A stretch of DNA of 32,151 bases from Candidatus Zixiibacteriota bacterium (GCA_012517955.1 JAAYTW010000209.1:1-32151); one strand, 5' to 3'; positions 1 to 8,664 are shown, numbered from the stretch's first letter. Translations and numbers: made by a program. The notes: generated from the sequence alone by a model not told the origin.

Positions 1-669
1 AACGACAACGGCGCCGTTTTCGGGAAAGTCAGCATTCAGTATATGATAATTTTTAATCTTAACGCCGAACTTTTTATAGATATCGGCGAAATGACATGTT
101 TCGGATGGGGCGTACGAAAAGAAACCGTTATCGCCGAGTATTTTCATGACCTCCTGCGATTTTCCCAGCGAATATGCGTAAACGACCGGAATGTAATTGG
201 CCCGGATGCAGGCATCGACGAATTCTAAAATTCGACATTTAGAATAATTGACATCGGGGAAATTAAATATCCTTTTGCCGAAGGTTGTATCCATAAACAG
301 GATATCGCATTGATGGATTTTGGCCGGCGGACAGATTTCGTTATGGCCGAGTTTAAAGTCACCCGTGTAAACAATTTTCTGGCCGTCATGTTCTACGATG
401 AATTGCGCCGAACCCAATATATGGCCGGCCGATTCCACTCTTATTTTATCGCTGCCGAAGCGATAAGTCGCGCCATATTCCAACGTCGTTTCTTCAAAAT
501 CACCGATACGGCGTCGGGCAAGGGCCAGGGTGGGAGCAGTACCGAAAATTCGCTGGTGATTTCTGAGATGATCCGAGTGGGCATGGCTTACGAACGCCGC
601 CGCTTTTTTTCGGGTCGGGTCGATAAAAATATGTTCGCCGATTCGGATTCCGCAGTTTAATTCAATCAA
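1..669 (-). CDS. MBL-fold exonuclease-like protein (SNM1/ligase-associated type), 3' end outside window
   Basis: This is a metallo-beta-lactamase-fold hydrolase of the nucleic-acid-processing branch (COG1236 / ligase-associated exonuclease / SNM1-like). About 223 residues are visible and the frame is still open at the window edge. Seen: the metal-binding HAHSDH motif about 30 residues in, a GHILGSAQ stretch, then YTGDFKLG and a DTTFG stretch, in the order usual for this branch. There is no ATG near the front. A stop codon at 675-673 limits the frame, so I take the TTG at 669-667, which overlaps the stop codon of the upstream adenosine-specific kinase gene (TTGA). The overlap suggests translational coupling. 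The family relatives trim DNA or RNA ends; which substrate applies here cannot be told. No ligase or helicase partner is visible because the downstream side is cut. Confidence 0.72.
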   Translation of the reverse strand, partial: MIELNCGIRIGEHIFIDPTRKKAAAFVSHAHSDHLRNHQRIFGTAPTLALARRRIGDFEETTLEYGATYRFGSDKIRVESAGHILGSAQFIVEHDGQKIVYTGDFKLGHNEICPPAKIHQCDILFMDTTFGKRIFNFPDVNYSKCRILEFVDACIRANYIPVVYAYSLGKSQEVMKILGDNGFFSYAPSETCHFADIYKKFGVKIKNYHILNADFPENGAVVV

Positions 670-1148
670 AGCTTATAGCCAATCTGCCGCAGGAACTTTT
701 TCCGTTCCGTTTTTTGGGTTTCGTTTTCGATTCCCTTGGGGGCGTAGCCATCGACGACCCCTACTATGCCTCCGCCTAATTCAGACCGCGCCACCAGCAC
801 TTGTATTGGATTGGCAGTCGCGCAAAATAGATTCACGATTTCAGGCACGTTACGAATCGAAGTGAGGAAATTCAGCGGATAAGCATCTTTAATGAAGATA
901 ACGAAGCTATGGCCGGCTCCGATTTCCATCAGGGTATCAATTGCCGATTTTACAAGTTCGCTATCATTGCCCTCATGCCGAATAAGGCAAGGGCCGGAGG
1001 CTTCCGAAAATGCTAATCCGAATTTTACCCTGGGGCAGCCATTGACCAGCGCCTCATAAAGGTCTTCCGTCGTTTTAATGAAATGAGATTGCCCGATAAT
1101 GATATTTGCCCCTTCCGGGACTTTTACGTTTACTGCCTTAATTTCCAT
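666..1148 (-). CDS. Adenosine-specific kinase family protein (PF04008)
   Basis: A 160-residue protein matching the adenosine-specific kinase family (formerly DUF355, COG1839), known mainly from archaea and scattered bacteria. Recognised from the N-terminal run of valines, prolines and isoleucines (VPEGANIIIGQSHFIKT), the central GLAFSEASG and GAGHSFVI stretches, CATANPIQVLVA, and the glycine-rich GGGIVGVVDG near residue 130. Full length for the family. The ATG at 1148 follows a clear GGAGG with good spacing, so the start is firm. It is preceded by a 95-base gap after the rluD-like gene and overlaps the following nuclease gene. Biochemical evidence for the family is thin: adenosine/AMP binding and phosphotransfer are reported for an archaeal member, so the cellular role here is open. 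Confidence 0.8.
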   Translation of the reverse strand: MEIKAVNVKVPEGANIIIGQSHFIKTTEDLYEALVNGCPRVKFGLAFSEASGPCLIRHEGNDSELVKSAIDTLMEIGAGHSFVIFIKDAYPLNFLTSIRNVPEIVNLFCATANPIQVLVARSELGGGIVGVVDGYAPKGIENETQKTERKKFLRQIGYKL

Positions 1149-1204
1149 AACAATTCCTCCGATTTATCAGGCGTTTTTATCCAATAGAAAATCGCATTGG
1201 TTAT

Positions 1205-1233
1205 ATAATACAATCAATCTGGGATATGGTAAA
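1205..1233 (-). promoter_or_regulatory. Possible promoter for the adenosine-specific kinase gene
   Basis: In the 95-base gap upstream of the kinase gene, the minus strand reads TTTACC, 17 bases, TATTAT. The -10 is 5 of 6 to consensus and the -35 is poor. It would allow separate expression of the last two genes of the operon. Below it lies a short CCAAT...ATTGG dyad. Seen directly, but weak. Confidence 0.28.
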
Positions 1234-1243
1234 GTTTATTTTA

Positions 1244-2212
1244 TTAGTCTGATTCCAAAATATCGATTACGGCTTGGATATCTTTCGGCAATTCGCTGTC
1301 AAACGACATGGTTCGGCCGGTTATCGGATGGTCGAAACGCAATTTGGTTGCGTGCAGGGCTTGCCGAGAGATGACCCCCAAAATACTCATTCCCAGCCGA
1401 CGGTCTTTGGCAGATAATTTTAAAACAGCCTTCGCCCTTCCGCCATAGGTGGGGTCTCCTATAACCGGATTGCCGAAATAGGCCAGATGAACGCGTATTT
1501 GATGCGTTCGCCCCGTGCCGAGCCTTATTTGTAATAATTCCCCGACAGAGTATTTTTTTTGGACCTCATAGAAGGTAAGCGCTTGGCGCTGTCCTTTTCC
1601 GAAAACCTTCATTTTCTTGCGGTCATCGGGGGCTCTTCCCAGGGGGAGGTCAATTTCGCCTTTTGTTGATGGCATCTTGCCCCATACAACCGCGGTATAA
1701 GTGCGTTCGATATCTCTTGCTTTTAAGGCAGATTGAAGCTTGGCTAATGTTTGTTCGGTTTTGGCGACTACAAGCAATCCGGATGTATCTTTGTCTAATC
1801 GATGAACCAAGCCCGGTCTCAATTTATCGTCGAGATTTTTTAAGCCTGCGAAATGATGCAAAACGGCGTTTATCAGCGTTCCGGTATAATTCCCGGCTGC
1901 CGGATGACAAACCATACCGGCAGGTTTATCGATTACCATTAAGTATTCGTCTTCGAAAACGATATTGAGAGGGATATCCTCCGGGGTCGCTTCAATGGGC
2001 GGCGGGCTGATTATCTTTATAATGACCTGTTCACCCGGTTTTACTTTATGGGAAGCTTTGGCGGTTTTGCCGTTAATCGTGATATTGCCGGAAGCCGCCA
2101 ATTTAGTAAAGTAACTTCGGGATAACCCTTCGATTTTGTGAGCGCAAAATATATCCAGCCTGGTTTCCGCCTCTTCGAAGGGGACGATAATTTTCAACAC
2201 GGGTTCGGTCAT
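1244..2212 (-). CDS. rluD: RluD-family 23S rRNA pseudouridine synthase
   Basis: Converts uridine to pseudouridine in 23S rRNA (RluA/RluC/RluD family). Seen: an N-terminal S4 RNA-binding domain over roughly the first 75 residues (ETRLDIFCA ... SRSYFTKLAASGNITING), then the synthase domain with the catalytic aspartate in HRLDKDTSGL, and GRTHQIRVHLAYFGNPVIGDPTYGG downstream. About 322 residues, normal for the family. I chose the ATG at 2212; an in-frame TTG at 2230 adds six residues but has no ribosome-binding site. The gene lies 53 bases after the lspA stop, in the usual lspA-rluD order. Assignment to RluD rather than RluA/RluC rests on the S4 domain and this synteny. Confidence 0.9.
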   Translation of the reverse strand: MTEPVLKIIVPFEEAETRLDIFCAHKIEGLSRSYFTKLAASGNITINGKTAKASHKVKPGEQVIIKIISPPPIEATPEDIPLNIVFEDEYLMVIDKPAGMVCHPAAGNYTGTLINAVLHHFAGLKNLDDKLRPGLVHRLDKDTSGLLVVAKTEQTLAKLQSALKARDIERTYTAVVWGKMPSTKGEIDLPLGRAPDDRKKMKVFGKGQRQALTFYEVQKKYSVGELLQIRLGTGRTHQIRVHLAYFGNPVIGDPTYGGRAKAVLKLSAKDRRLGMSILGVISRQALHATKLRFDHPITGRTMSFDSELPKDIQAVIDILESD

Positions 2213-2265
2213 AATGTTAAAAATCCGCAACGGTATACGCGCGGAAATATAATTTGAAGCATTAT

Positions 2266-2814
2266 TTACGTCGGTGAAGAAGACGGGGGATTTGCAGCCG
2301 GTTTTTTCATCTTATCGCCTTTTAATAACAAATAGAAGATAAAGCCGACTAAACCAACGGTTAAAGCTATATCGGCAATATTGAATATGTACCATCTATT
2401 GAGTTCAAATTCTTTAAAAAAAAGAAAGCCGCCGGTTTTGATATCTGGAATGTCAATATCTATGAAATCGACCACCTGTCCGTAAGCAATTCGATCAATG
2501 AAATTGCCAATCGCGCCGCCAACGACCATCGCCAAAACCGTTGTGACGATTTTATTCGAGCTATGGGTTTTAATCATGTAGATTATTATTACCACGGCCG
2601 CGGCAAATGATATGACGGAATAAAAAATGATATTGCCCAATTTGATTCCGAATGCCCCGCCCTGATTGTAAACGAACGTAAATTTAATAAAATCGCCGAG
2701 CACTTGAACGGAATCGCCGGGTAATAGAAATCGACGGATCAGTATTTTGCTTATTTGGTCAGCCAGGGCGATTGCAATAGCCAGAATAAAGTAAGGCCTA
2801 AGTTCAGGCTTCAC
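2266..2814 (-). CDS. lspA: Lipoprotein signal peptidase (signal peptidase II)
   Basis: Inner-membrane aspartyl protease that removes the signal peptide from diacylglyceryl prolipoproteins. Seen: four hydrophobic segments, the ADQISK motif in the first, VYNQGGAFG, and the paired catalytic aspartates in NFIDR and VVDFID. A GTG at 2814 gives the canonical N-terminus (KPELRPYFILAIA...) and 182 residues; it overlaps the upstream dksA-like stop by 11 bases. A TTG at 2850 would add 12 polar residues; it has an AGGAT about 7 bases upstream, so it cannot be excluded. Clients in this window are the lipoprotein nuclease at 14487 and the SPOR lipoprotein at 24776. Confidence 0.93.
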   Translation of the reverse strand: MKPELRPYFILAIAIALADQISKILIRRFLLPGDSVQVLGDFIKFTFVYNQGGAFGIKLGNIIFYSVISFAAAVVIIIYMIKTHSSNKIVTTVLAMVVGGAIGNFIDRIAYGQVVDFIDIDIPDIKTGGFLFFKEFELNRWYIFNIADIALTVGLVGFIFYLLLKGDKMKKPAANPPSSSPT

Positions 2815-3199
2815 GATGTTTTCGCCGCTCCTCTGCCTCTTTACAATCAATACACATCCTGGCGTGAGGAACCGCCTCGAGCCGGGCCGGGTCGATTGGC
2901 TTGCCGCATTCGCTGCAAATGCCGTAAGTGTTGTTTCTTATGCGGCGAAGGGCTTCATCGATATGATAAAGCAATCTTCCCGATTTTGACGCGAACAAGA
3001 ATGCTTTTTCGCGTTCCATCGCGTCTGTTCCCTGGTCGGCCATATGATACGAATACGATGAAAGGTCACCGGTAATTTCCTTTAAGGTCGTATCCATGGC
3101 GTTTTTTTTAAGAATTCCAAGTTCTTCGACCAGTTGGGCTCGTTTTTCCAGCAGAAGTTTTTCGTACTTTTTAAGATCGGCTTTTTTCAAGATTGCCAC
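2804..3199 (-). CDS. DksA/TraR-family C4 zinc-finger protein
   Basis: A 131-residue member of the DksA/TraR family, whose members bind RNA polymerase through the secondary channel and modulate transcription, often with ppGpp. Seen: a helical N-terminal half consistent with a coiled-coil hairpin, an acidic tip region ADQGTDA comparable to the functional tip of DksA, and a C-terminal finger with spacing C-x2-C-x17-C-x2-C (CSECG ... CIDC). The start is a GTG at 3199 with only AGG immediately before it. It sits between ileS and lspA, an arrangement common in many phyla. Whether it is a true DksA functional equivalent is not settled by sequence alone. Confidence 0.85.
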   Translation of the reverse strand: MAILKKADLKKYEKLLLEKRAQLVEELGILKKNAMDTTLKEITGDLSSYSYHMADQGTDAMEREKAFLFASKSGRLLYHIDEALRRIRNNTYGICSECGKPIDPARLEAVPHARMCIDCKEAEERRKHREA

Positions 3200-3221
3200 C
3201 TCGGTAAGATTGTTTGCTTTT

Positions 3222-6200
3222 TCAACCAGCCTTCGTTATAGCTATTTCGGTTTGGACTCCGTTGATATCCCAAGTTTGTTTTGTTTCTTTATTGGTGTCG
3301 TTAGTGATTTCGACAGCCAAAGTTTCGTTCTTTAAGTAATCTTCAAATAAAGCCAAAGCCTTGTCGGCTTCCGGTGATTTAGATATCCCAAGTTTTATCC
3401 TGTCAACGACTTCCAAGCCCGCGCTTTTACGCATATTCTGTATTTTATTTACCAATTCTCTGGCAAATCCTTCCGCCAGAAGTTGCTCATCTAAGGCCAG
3501 GTCGATAGCCACTTTCAGTTTGCTATCGGCGGCGGCCGCATATCCGGTTGCCGGTGATACTTTAAGCGCAATTTCGTTTTGGGTCAACATTTTTTCGAAG
3601 CCGTCAATCATCAATTTTATTTCGCCGTCCGCCTGAAAAGCCGCCGTTTGTTTATCGGTCATATTCTTGATGGCTTCGGCGATTTTGGGCGCCAAGGGTC
3701 CGAATTTGGGGCCGATTTCTTTAAAAATCGGCTGGGCTTTCAGCGATACATATTTCTGGCCATCGCTTGTAAACTCAATGTTTTTGATATTCAATTCTTC
3801 CAGGATAATATGATAGAGTTTATCCAACCCTGCCGGCGGTTTGCCGGTTTCGTTTATGACAATCATTCTGGCCAAAGGCTGACGAATTTTAACATTGGCG
3901 TCTTTTCGCGCGGCCCGGCCCAAACTGACTATATTTTCGGCCTGAGCCATGATATAATCCAAATTTTTATCGATTTTATTTTTATCGGCGACCGGGAAAT
4001 CGCAGTGATGCACCGATTCGGGGCTTCCTTTAATATGTTCTGTCAACCGTAGATAAATATCTTCAGCCATAAATGGCGAAACGGGGGCCATAAGTTTACA
4101 TGTCGTCAACAGGGATTCGTACAGGACCGAATAGGCGGTTAATTTATCATCGCTCATCTGAGCGCCCCAGAATCGTTTGCGCGAACGTTTAATCCACCAG
4201 TTAGATAATTCGTCGATAACGAAATTAGTCAGATGGCGCGTTACTCTTGTATAGTCGAAGTTATCGTAAGCTTCAGCGCAGTTGATAATAAGGCCATTAA
4301 GCCTTGATATAAGCCAGCGGTCGAGAATCGGCAGTTCGGCCGGAAGCTGCCAGGATGGGTCAAAACGGTCAATATCGGCATATAAAGCGAAGAATGAAAA
4401 GCTGTTTTGCAGGGTCGAGAAATATTTCCGGAGGACTTCAACCACGCCGTTTTCATCGAAGCGTTTGGGAAGCCATAACTGTGATGAATTCATCAGGTAC
4501 CAGCGAAGGACATCGGCCCCATATTTGTTTAAAATCATTTTAGGATCGACGACATTGCCGATATGCTTCGACATCTTTTTGCCTTCGAGGTCCAACACCA
4601 GGTTATTAACGACGCATCTTTTATAGCTGGAACGGCCGCTAACAAAAACGCTTATCGCCAACATCGAATAAAACCAGCCGCGCGTTTGGTCGAGTCCTTC
4701 GGCGATAAATTCACCCGGGAAATATTTAATTTCGAATTCATCTTTATTTTCAAAAGGATAGTGTACTTGACCGTAGGGCATTGAACCGGAATCGAACCAG
4801 GCGTCGATAACTTCCTTTACCCGGTTCATGGCCTGCCCGCAAGATGAGCATTTCAGCTCAATAGCGTCGACGAACGGCCTATGCAAGTCTAAATTATCGG
4901 GAAAATTGACCGCCTCTTTCTTGAGCTGTTCGATACTGCCAATCGCCGTTTCTTTACCGCATCCTTGACATATCCAAATCGGGAGAGGAGTGCCCCAATA
5001 ACGTTCTCGGGATAAAGCCCAATCAACATTGTTTTCCAGCCATTCGCCGAAACGCCCTGAACCGATTTCAGGTGGATACCATTGGATTGCTTTGTTGGCT
5101 TCAATCATTTTATCTTTAAAGGCGGTTGTTTTTACATACCATGAACTGCGGGCGTAATATAGAAGCGGCGTGTCGCATCGCCAGCAGAATGGATAAGAGT
5201 GAGTGTAGTTTTCGGTTTTATAGAGAAGTTTTCTGTTATTCAATTCTTTGTTGATTTCGGGGTCGGCTTGTTTGACGAACAGGCCGGCCCAGGGCGTAAC
5301 CTTGTTGATGAAACTTCCTTTGGTATCGACCGCTTGGACGACCGGCAAATTATATTTCCGCCCGAGTTCGAAATCATCCTCGCCGAATGCGGGAGCTATA
5401 TGCACGATTCCGGTTCCATCTTCCATAGTCACAAAATCGCCCAGTGTTGCGTAACAGGCATCGACGACTTCATCGGCCATATAGGGGAAAAGCGGCTCAT
5501 ACTTGGTTTTCTCGTAGTAACTTCCTGAATGTTCCTCGATTATTTCATAATCGCCGATTAGAACGCCCAGCCGAGCCCTGGCCAAGATTAGTTTTTCGTT
5601 GTTATGTTTTACGGTAACATAAGTTTCATCGGCGGCCATGGCCACGGCCACGTTGGAAAGCAGTGTCCAGGGAGTCGTGGTCCAAACAAGAAAAAAAGTA
5701 TCCGGTTTATCTTTAAGCCTGATTTTCACATAAATGGAGGGTTCGGTGATGTCCTGATAGCCTTGGGCCACCTCGTGTGACGATAAAGCGGTACCGCAGC
5801 GAGGGCACCAAGGAACAATCTTGTGCCCGCGATAAAGCAATCCGGCATCATGGAATTTTTTTAAAATCCACCAGACTGTTTCAATATAGTCGTTGGTGTA
5901 TGTTATATAGGGGTGTTCCAGGTCTATCCAATAACCGAGCTTACGGGTGAATTCGTCCCATTCGGATTTAAAACGGAAAACAGATTCTTTGCATTTCTGA
6001 TTAAAATTCTCGATGCCGTATTTTTCAATTTGCTCTTTAGATTCCAGTCCAAGTTGTTTTTCCACATCGAGTTCCACGGGCAGTCCATGCGTATCCCAGC
6101 CGGCTTTTCGTTCAACCAGATAACCTTTCATGCTCTGATATCTACAGGCGCAATCCTTGATGGTTCTGGCCAGGGCATGGCCCGCATGGGGGAGGCCGTT

Positions 6201-6350
6201 AGCGGTTGGGGGGCCTTCGTAAAAGACGTAGCGGGGAGCGTTTTGGCGCAGCCGCAAAGATTTCTTAAATATATCTTTAGATTCCCAGTATTCGAGAATC
6301 GAATTTTCTAATTTGGGAAAATTGAACCCTTCATCGTACTGACGGTACAT
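3222..6350 (-). CDS. ileS: Isoleucyl-tRNA synthetase, type 2 (eukaryote-like)
   Basis: Class Ia aminoacyl-tRNA synthetase charging tRNA-Ile, about 1042 residues from the ATG at 6350 (the upstream ATG at 6362 adds MGCV). The start MYRQYDEGFNFPKLE fits the type 2 family. Seen: the ATP-binding HIGH-type motif PHAGH near residue 56, WDTHGLPVE, the CP1 editing region, cysteine pairs CPRC, CWRC, CQGC and CSSC, and the second signature as KMSKH near residue 594 rather than KMSKS. The long C-terminal region and VPWCPRCGTALSSHEV are typical of the IleS2 group rather than the usual E. coli-like type. Members of that group are often naturally insensitive to mupirocin, which is an inference here. It is followed by the dksA-like gene 22 bases on. 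Confidence 0.95.
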   Translation of the reverse strand: MYRQYDEGFNFPKLENSILEYWESKDIFKKSLRLRQNAPRYVFYEGPPTANGLPHAGHALARTIKDCACRYQSMKGYLVERKAGWDTHGLPVELDVEKQLGLESKEQIEKYGIENFNQKCKESVFRFKSEWDEFTRKLGYWIDLEHPYITYTNDYIETVWWILKKFHDAGLLYRGHKIVPWCPRCGTALSSHEVAQGYQDITEPSIYVKIRLKDKPDTFFLVWTTTPWTLLSNVAVAMAADETYVTVKHNNEKLILARARLGVLIGDYEIIEEHSGSYYEKTKYEPLFPYMADEVVDACYATLGDFVTMEDGTGIVHIAPAFGEDDFELGRKYNLPVVQAVDTKGSFINKVTPWAGLFVKQADPEINKELNNRKLLYKTENYTHSYPFCWRCDTPLLYYARSSWYVKTTAFKDKMIEANKAIQWYPPEIGSGRFGEWLENNVDWALSRERYWGTPLPIWICQGCGKETAIGSIEQLKKEAVNFPDNLDLHRPFVDAIELKCSSCGQAMNRVKEVIDAWFDSGSMPYGQVHYPFENKDEFEIKYFPGEFIAEGLDQTRGWFYSMLAISVFVSGRSSYKRCVVNNLVLDLEGKKMSKHIGNVVDPKMILNKYGADVLRWYLMNSSQLWLPKRFDENGVVEVLRKYFSTLQNSFSFFALYADIDRFDPSWQLPAELPILDRWLISRLNGLIINCAEAYDNFDYTRVTRHLTNFVIDELSNWWIKRSRKRFWGAQMSDDKLTAYSVLYESLLTTCKLMAPVSPFMAEDIYLRLTEHIKGSPESVHHCDFPVADKNKIDKNLDYIMAQAENIVSLGRAARKDANVKIRQPLARMIVINETGKPPAGLDKLYHIILEELNIKNIEFTSDGQKYVSLKAQPIFKEIGPKFGPLAPKIAEAIKNMTDKQTAAFQADGEIKLMIDGFEKMLTQNEIALKVSPATGYAAAADSKLKVAIDLALDEQLLAEGFARELVNKIQNMRKSAGLEVVDRIKLGISKSPEADKALALFEDYLKNETLAVEITNDTNKETKQTWDINGVQTEIAITKAG

Positions 6351-6371
6351 CACACAACCCATTCTAAGAAT

Positions 6372-7196
6372 TTAGGACATTCTCTCCACTATTTTTTCTA
6401 TAAGTCTTGATAGTTTCGGTCCGGCGATTTCGGCGACGGCCACGATTTTTTGATGCGAACAAGCTTCCAAAGCATCCGGTAATCCCATGTCTGTAACAAC
6501 GGAGAAACCGAGCACCTTTGTTCCCTGATGGCGCGCCACGATAACTTCGGGCACAGTCGACATTCCCACCAGGTCCCCGCCCAGAATTCGCATCATCCGA
6601 TATTCGGCGGCGGTTTCCAAGGTCGGGCCCGTTACGCCCACATATACGCCTTTTTGAATCGGTATTTTTTCGTCTATCGATACTTGAATAGCCAGATTGC
6701 GTAAATCCATATCGTAGGCATTGAACATATCAGGGAAACGCGGTCCCATAGTGTCGTCGTTTTTGCCTATCAGCGGATTATCTCCTTGGAAATTGATATG
6801 ATCGGTCATAAGGACGATATCGCCTTTGTTGAACTGCGGATTCAAGCCGCCGGCCGCATTGGATACAATCAAAGTTTCGATTCCCAGGGCTTTCATTACG
6901 CGAACGGGAAAAGTCACCTGTTTTAGAGTATAACCTTCATACAGATGAAAACGTCCTTCCATGGCGACGACTCTTTTGCCGCCGACCATGCCAATCAGCA
7001 ATTTGCCGGCGTGGCTTTCGACCGTAGAAACGGGGAAATGGGGTATCTGGTCGTAGGGAATTTCAAACTCGCGCTTAACCGCTTTGGCCAGTCCTCCCAA
7101 TCCCGTGCCCAGAATAATCCCCAGCTTTGGGGAATCCTTGGTTTTGGTTCTGATAAAACCGACGGCTTCATCAATCATCTGTTTAAGGTTTTCCAT
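6372..7196 (-). CDS. punA: Purine nucleoside phosphorylase (PNP, inosine/guanosine type)
   Basis: Cytoplasmic trimeric-type purine nucleoside phosphorylase (COG0005), splitting inosine or guanosine with phosphate. Seen in 274 residues: ILGTGLGGLA with the phosphate-binding loop, the ESHAGKLLIG stretch, the family signature around SNAAGGLNPQFNKGDIVLM, then GPTLETAAEYRM and the VGMSTVPEVIVARH motif. These are diagnostic of the mammalian-type group and argue against the MTA phosphorylase subgroup, though the two are close. The start at 7196 has GAAGGAG about 9 bases upstream. It lies 4 bases after the divIVA stop and 21 before ileS, so it is within the operon; its presence between divIVA and ileS is unusual. 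Confidence 0.9.
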   Translation of the reverse strand: MENLKQMIDEAVGFIRTKTKDSPKLGIILGTGLGGLAKAVKREFEIPYDQIPHFPVSTVESHAGKLLIGMVGGKRVVAMEGRFHLYEGYTLKQVTFPVRVMKALGIETLIVSNAAGGLNPQFNKGDIVLMTDHINFQGDNPLIGKNDDTMGPRFPDMFNAYDMDLRNLAIQVSIDEKIPIQKGVYVGVTGPTLETAAEYRMMRILGGDLVGMSTVPEVIVARHQGTKVLGFSVVTDMGLPDALEACSHQKIVAVAEIAGPKLSRLIEKIVERMS

Positions 7197-7200
7197 GTGG

Positions 7201-7821
7201 TTACTCCTTCGATATATCGCGCGGCCTGCCCTGTCGAAATCTGTCTTCTAAATTGGGGGGCAATTCGGCGGTGTTATTCATGTTACGCTTGAATTCATCG
7301 ACTACCCGATCAACGTCATTATCAGTCAATTCGGGTTTTTTCTTAAGAACGATATTTCTATCATCCTGTTCAGCCTGTTTTTCCATCAATTCTAAAAGCT
7401 TTTGTTCCGATTCCAGCAGGGAACGGAAATTGACTAAAAAAGAGGCTTTCTGGCTTTTCAGAGCCGAATATTCCTGGCGAAGCTCCGAAACCTTTTCATA
7501 GGCTTCTTGAATAATCCGTTCGGCTTCATCGTTGGCCCGGCGAAGCATGAGCTCGGCTTTTTCTTGGGCGGCGTTTTTCATTTGCTCGGCGGTTTCCTGG
7601 GTGGCCACCAGGGTATTTTGTAGGGCCGATTCGATTTTCGCGTAGGATGTGATACGTTCCTGCGCCTGGTTTAATTTATCTTTGAGTTCGTGATTTTCTT
7701 TCGCCAGTTCTTCCATTTCTTCGGATATCATTTCCAAAAAGGAAATAACTTCGTCTTTGTCATACCCGCGGAAAGCGTTGCTGAACTCATGTTTTCTTAC
7801 TTCCAGAGGCGTGATTTTCAT
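7201..7821 (-). CDS. divIVA: DivIVA-domain cell division/polarity protein
   Basis: A 206-residue coiled-coil protein of the DivIVA/GpsB family, which binds curved membrane and recruits division or polar growth factors. Seen: the N-terminal lipid-binding domain MKITPLEVRKHEFSNAFRGY followed by DKDEVISFLE, then a long predicted coiled coil rich in E, K, Q and A (roughly residues 35-150), and a charged C-terminal tail. I start at 7821, preceded by AAAGGAGG, rather than at 7836, which adds MKGGP and overlaps that ribosome-binding site. Position downstream of yggS and upstream of ileS is the normal genomic place for divIVA. The divergent gene at 8797 encodes another, much longer coiled coil. Confidence 0.88.
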   Translation of the reverse strand: MKITPLEVRKHEFSNAFRGYDKDEVISFLEMISEEMEELAKENHELKDKLNQAQERITSYAKIESALQNTLVATQETAEQMKNAAQEKAELMLRRANDEAERIIQEAYEKVSELRQEYSALKSQKASFLVNFRSLLESEQKLLELMEKQAEQDDRNIVLKKKPELTDNDVDRVVDEFKRNMNNTAELPPNLEDRFRQGRPRDISKE

Positions 7822-7841
7822 TGGGCCTCCTTTCATATGGC

Positions 7842-8570
7842 CTAAAGACCGCCGGGGTTTTCCGGCGTACCATCACCGTATTTCCTAACCCCGAAAATGG
7901 CGGTTCCAATTCTTAATTCCGTGCTTCCATATTTAATAGCGTATTCCAGGTCATCGGACATACCCATAGATAATATATCGATACTTTCTCCAAATTCACT
8001 TTTTAATTGGGCGAACAATGTTTGAGCGGACGCGAACGCTTTTTCAATTTCATTTTTGTTATCAGTAAAGGGTCCGATGGTCATCAACCCGCGCAAATTA
8101 AGGTTTTCCATTTTATTTATCTGGCGCGCGGCCGATATGACATCCCCCGGCATAAATCCGAATTTGCTCGATTCGCCGCTGGAATTAACCTCCAGCAAGA
8201 CATCAACACGCTTGTTTTCGGATACGGCTTCCCGAGATACCGTTTGAGCTAATTTAAGGCTGTCGATGGATTCGATAATATCGAATAGTCTGACCGCCGG
8301 TTTGGCTTTATTGGTTTGAAGATGGCCAATCATGTGCCATCCGGCCTGGAATCCCTGTTCGATGAATTTCGGTATTTTAGCGGATGCTTCCTGCACTCTG
8401 TTTTCTCCGAAAGCGGTTATGCCGGCTTGATAAGCCATAATGATTCTTTCGATTGCCACGGTTTTTGATACGGCGACGAGCAAGAGTTCGTCTCGTCGGC
8501 GTCCGAATTCGCGGCAAGCGTTTTCAATTCTGCGTTCGAGCTGTTTGAGGTTGCTTTTTATCTGGTCCAT
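7842..8570 (-). CDS. yggS: YggS/PROSC-family pyridoxal phosphate homeostasis protein
   Basis: A 242-residue PLP-binding protein with an alanine-racemase-like barrel and no known catalytic activity; it keeps free pyridoxal 5'-phosphate and vitamer pools in balance. Seen: the PLP-lysine segment LLVAVSKT near residue 35, FGENRVQEA, WHMIGHLQTNKAK, the EVNSSGESSKFGF stretch, GLMTIGPF, and the C-terminal SMGMSDDLEYAI with GTAIFGVR. These are characteristic and full length. It is the first gene of the leftward operon and is divergent from the coiled-coil gene at 8797. Its ribosome-binding site is weak. Confidence 0.93.
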   Translation of the reverse strand: MDQIKSNLKQLERRIENACREFGRRRDELLLVAVSKTVAIERIIMAYQAGITAFGENRVQEASAKIPKFIEQGFQAGWHMIGHLQTNKAKPAVRLFDIIESIDSLKLAQTVSREAVSENKRVDVLLEVNSSGESSKFGFMPGDVISAARQINKMENLNLRGLMTIGPFTDNKNEIEKAFASAQTLFAQLKSEFGESIDILSMGMSDDLEYAIKYGSTELRIGTAIFGVRKYGDGTPENPGGL

Positions 8571-8591
8571 ATGCTTCAGACATAACCTTAT

Positions 8592-8620
8592 ATATTATCT
8601 ATAGTCAAATGTTTTTGCAA
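8592..8620 (-). promoter_or_regulatory. Candidate sigma-70 promoter of the yggS-divIVA-ileS operon
   Basis: Minus strand TTGCAA (8620-8615), a 17-base spacer and TAATAT (8597-8592), 21 bases before the yggS ATG. An overlapping TTGACT lies within the spacer. The match is moderate (4 of 6 in each box), but it is the best candidate before the first gene of the operon. Confidence 0.4.
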
Positions 8621-8664
8621 TACATTTTCTGCCTTCTTGTGGAAAGACACGGCATCTTTTCCGT

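Noticed and set aside
3579-4052. 157-codon plus-strand frame opposite ileS
   Set aside because: Shadow of the ileS coding frame: no ribosome-binding site and no recognisable domain. Similar plus-strand frames at 5199-5528 and 5913-6311 rejected likewise.
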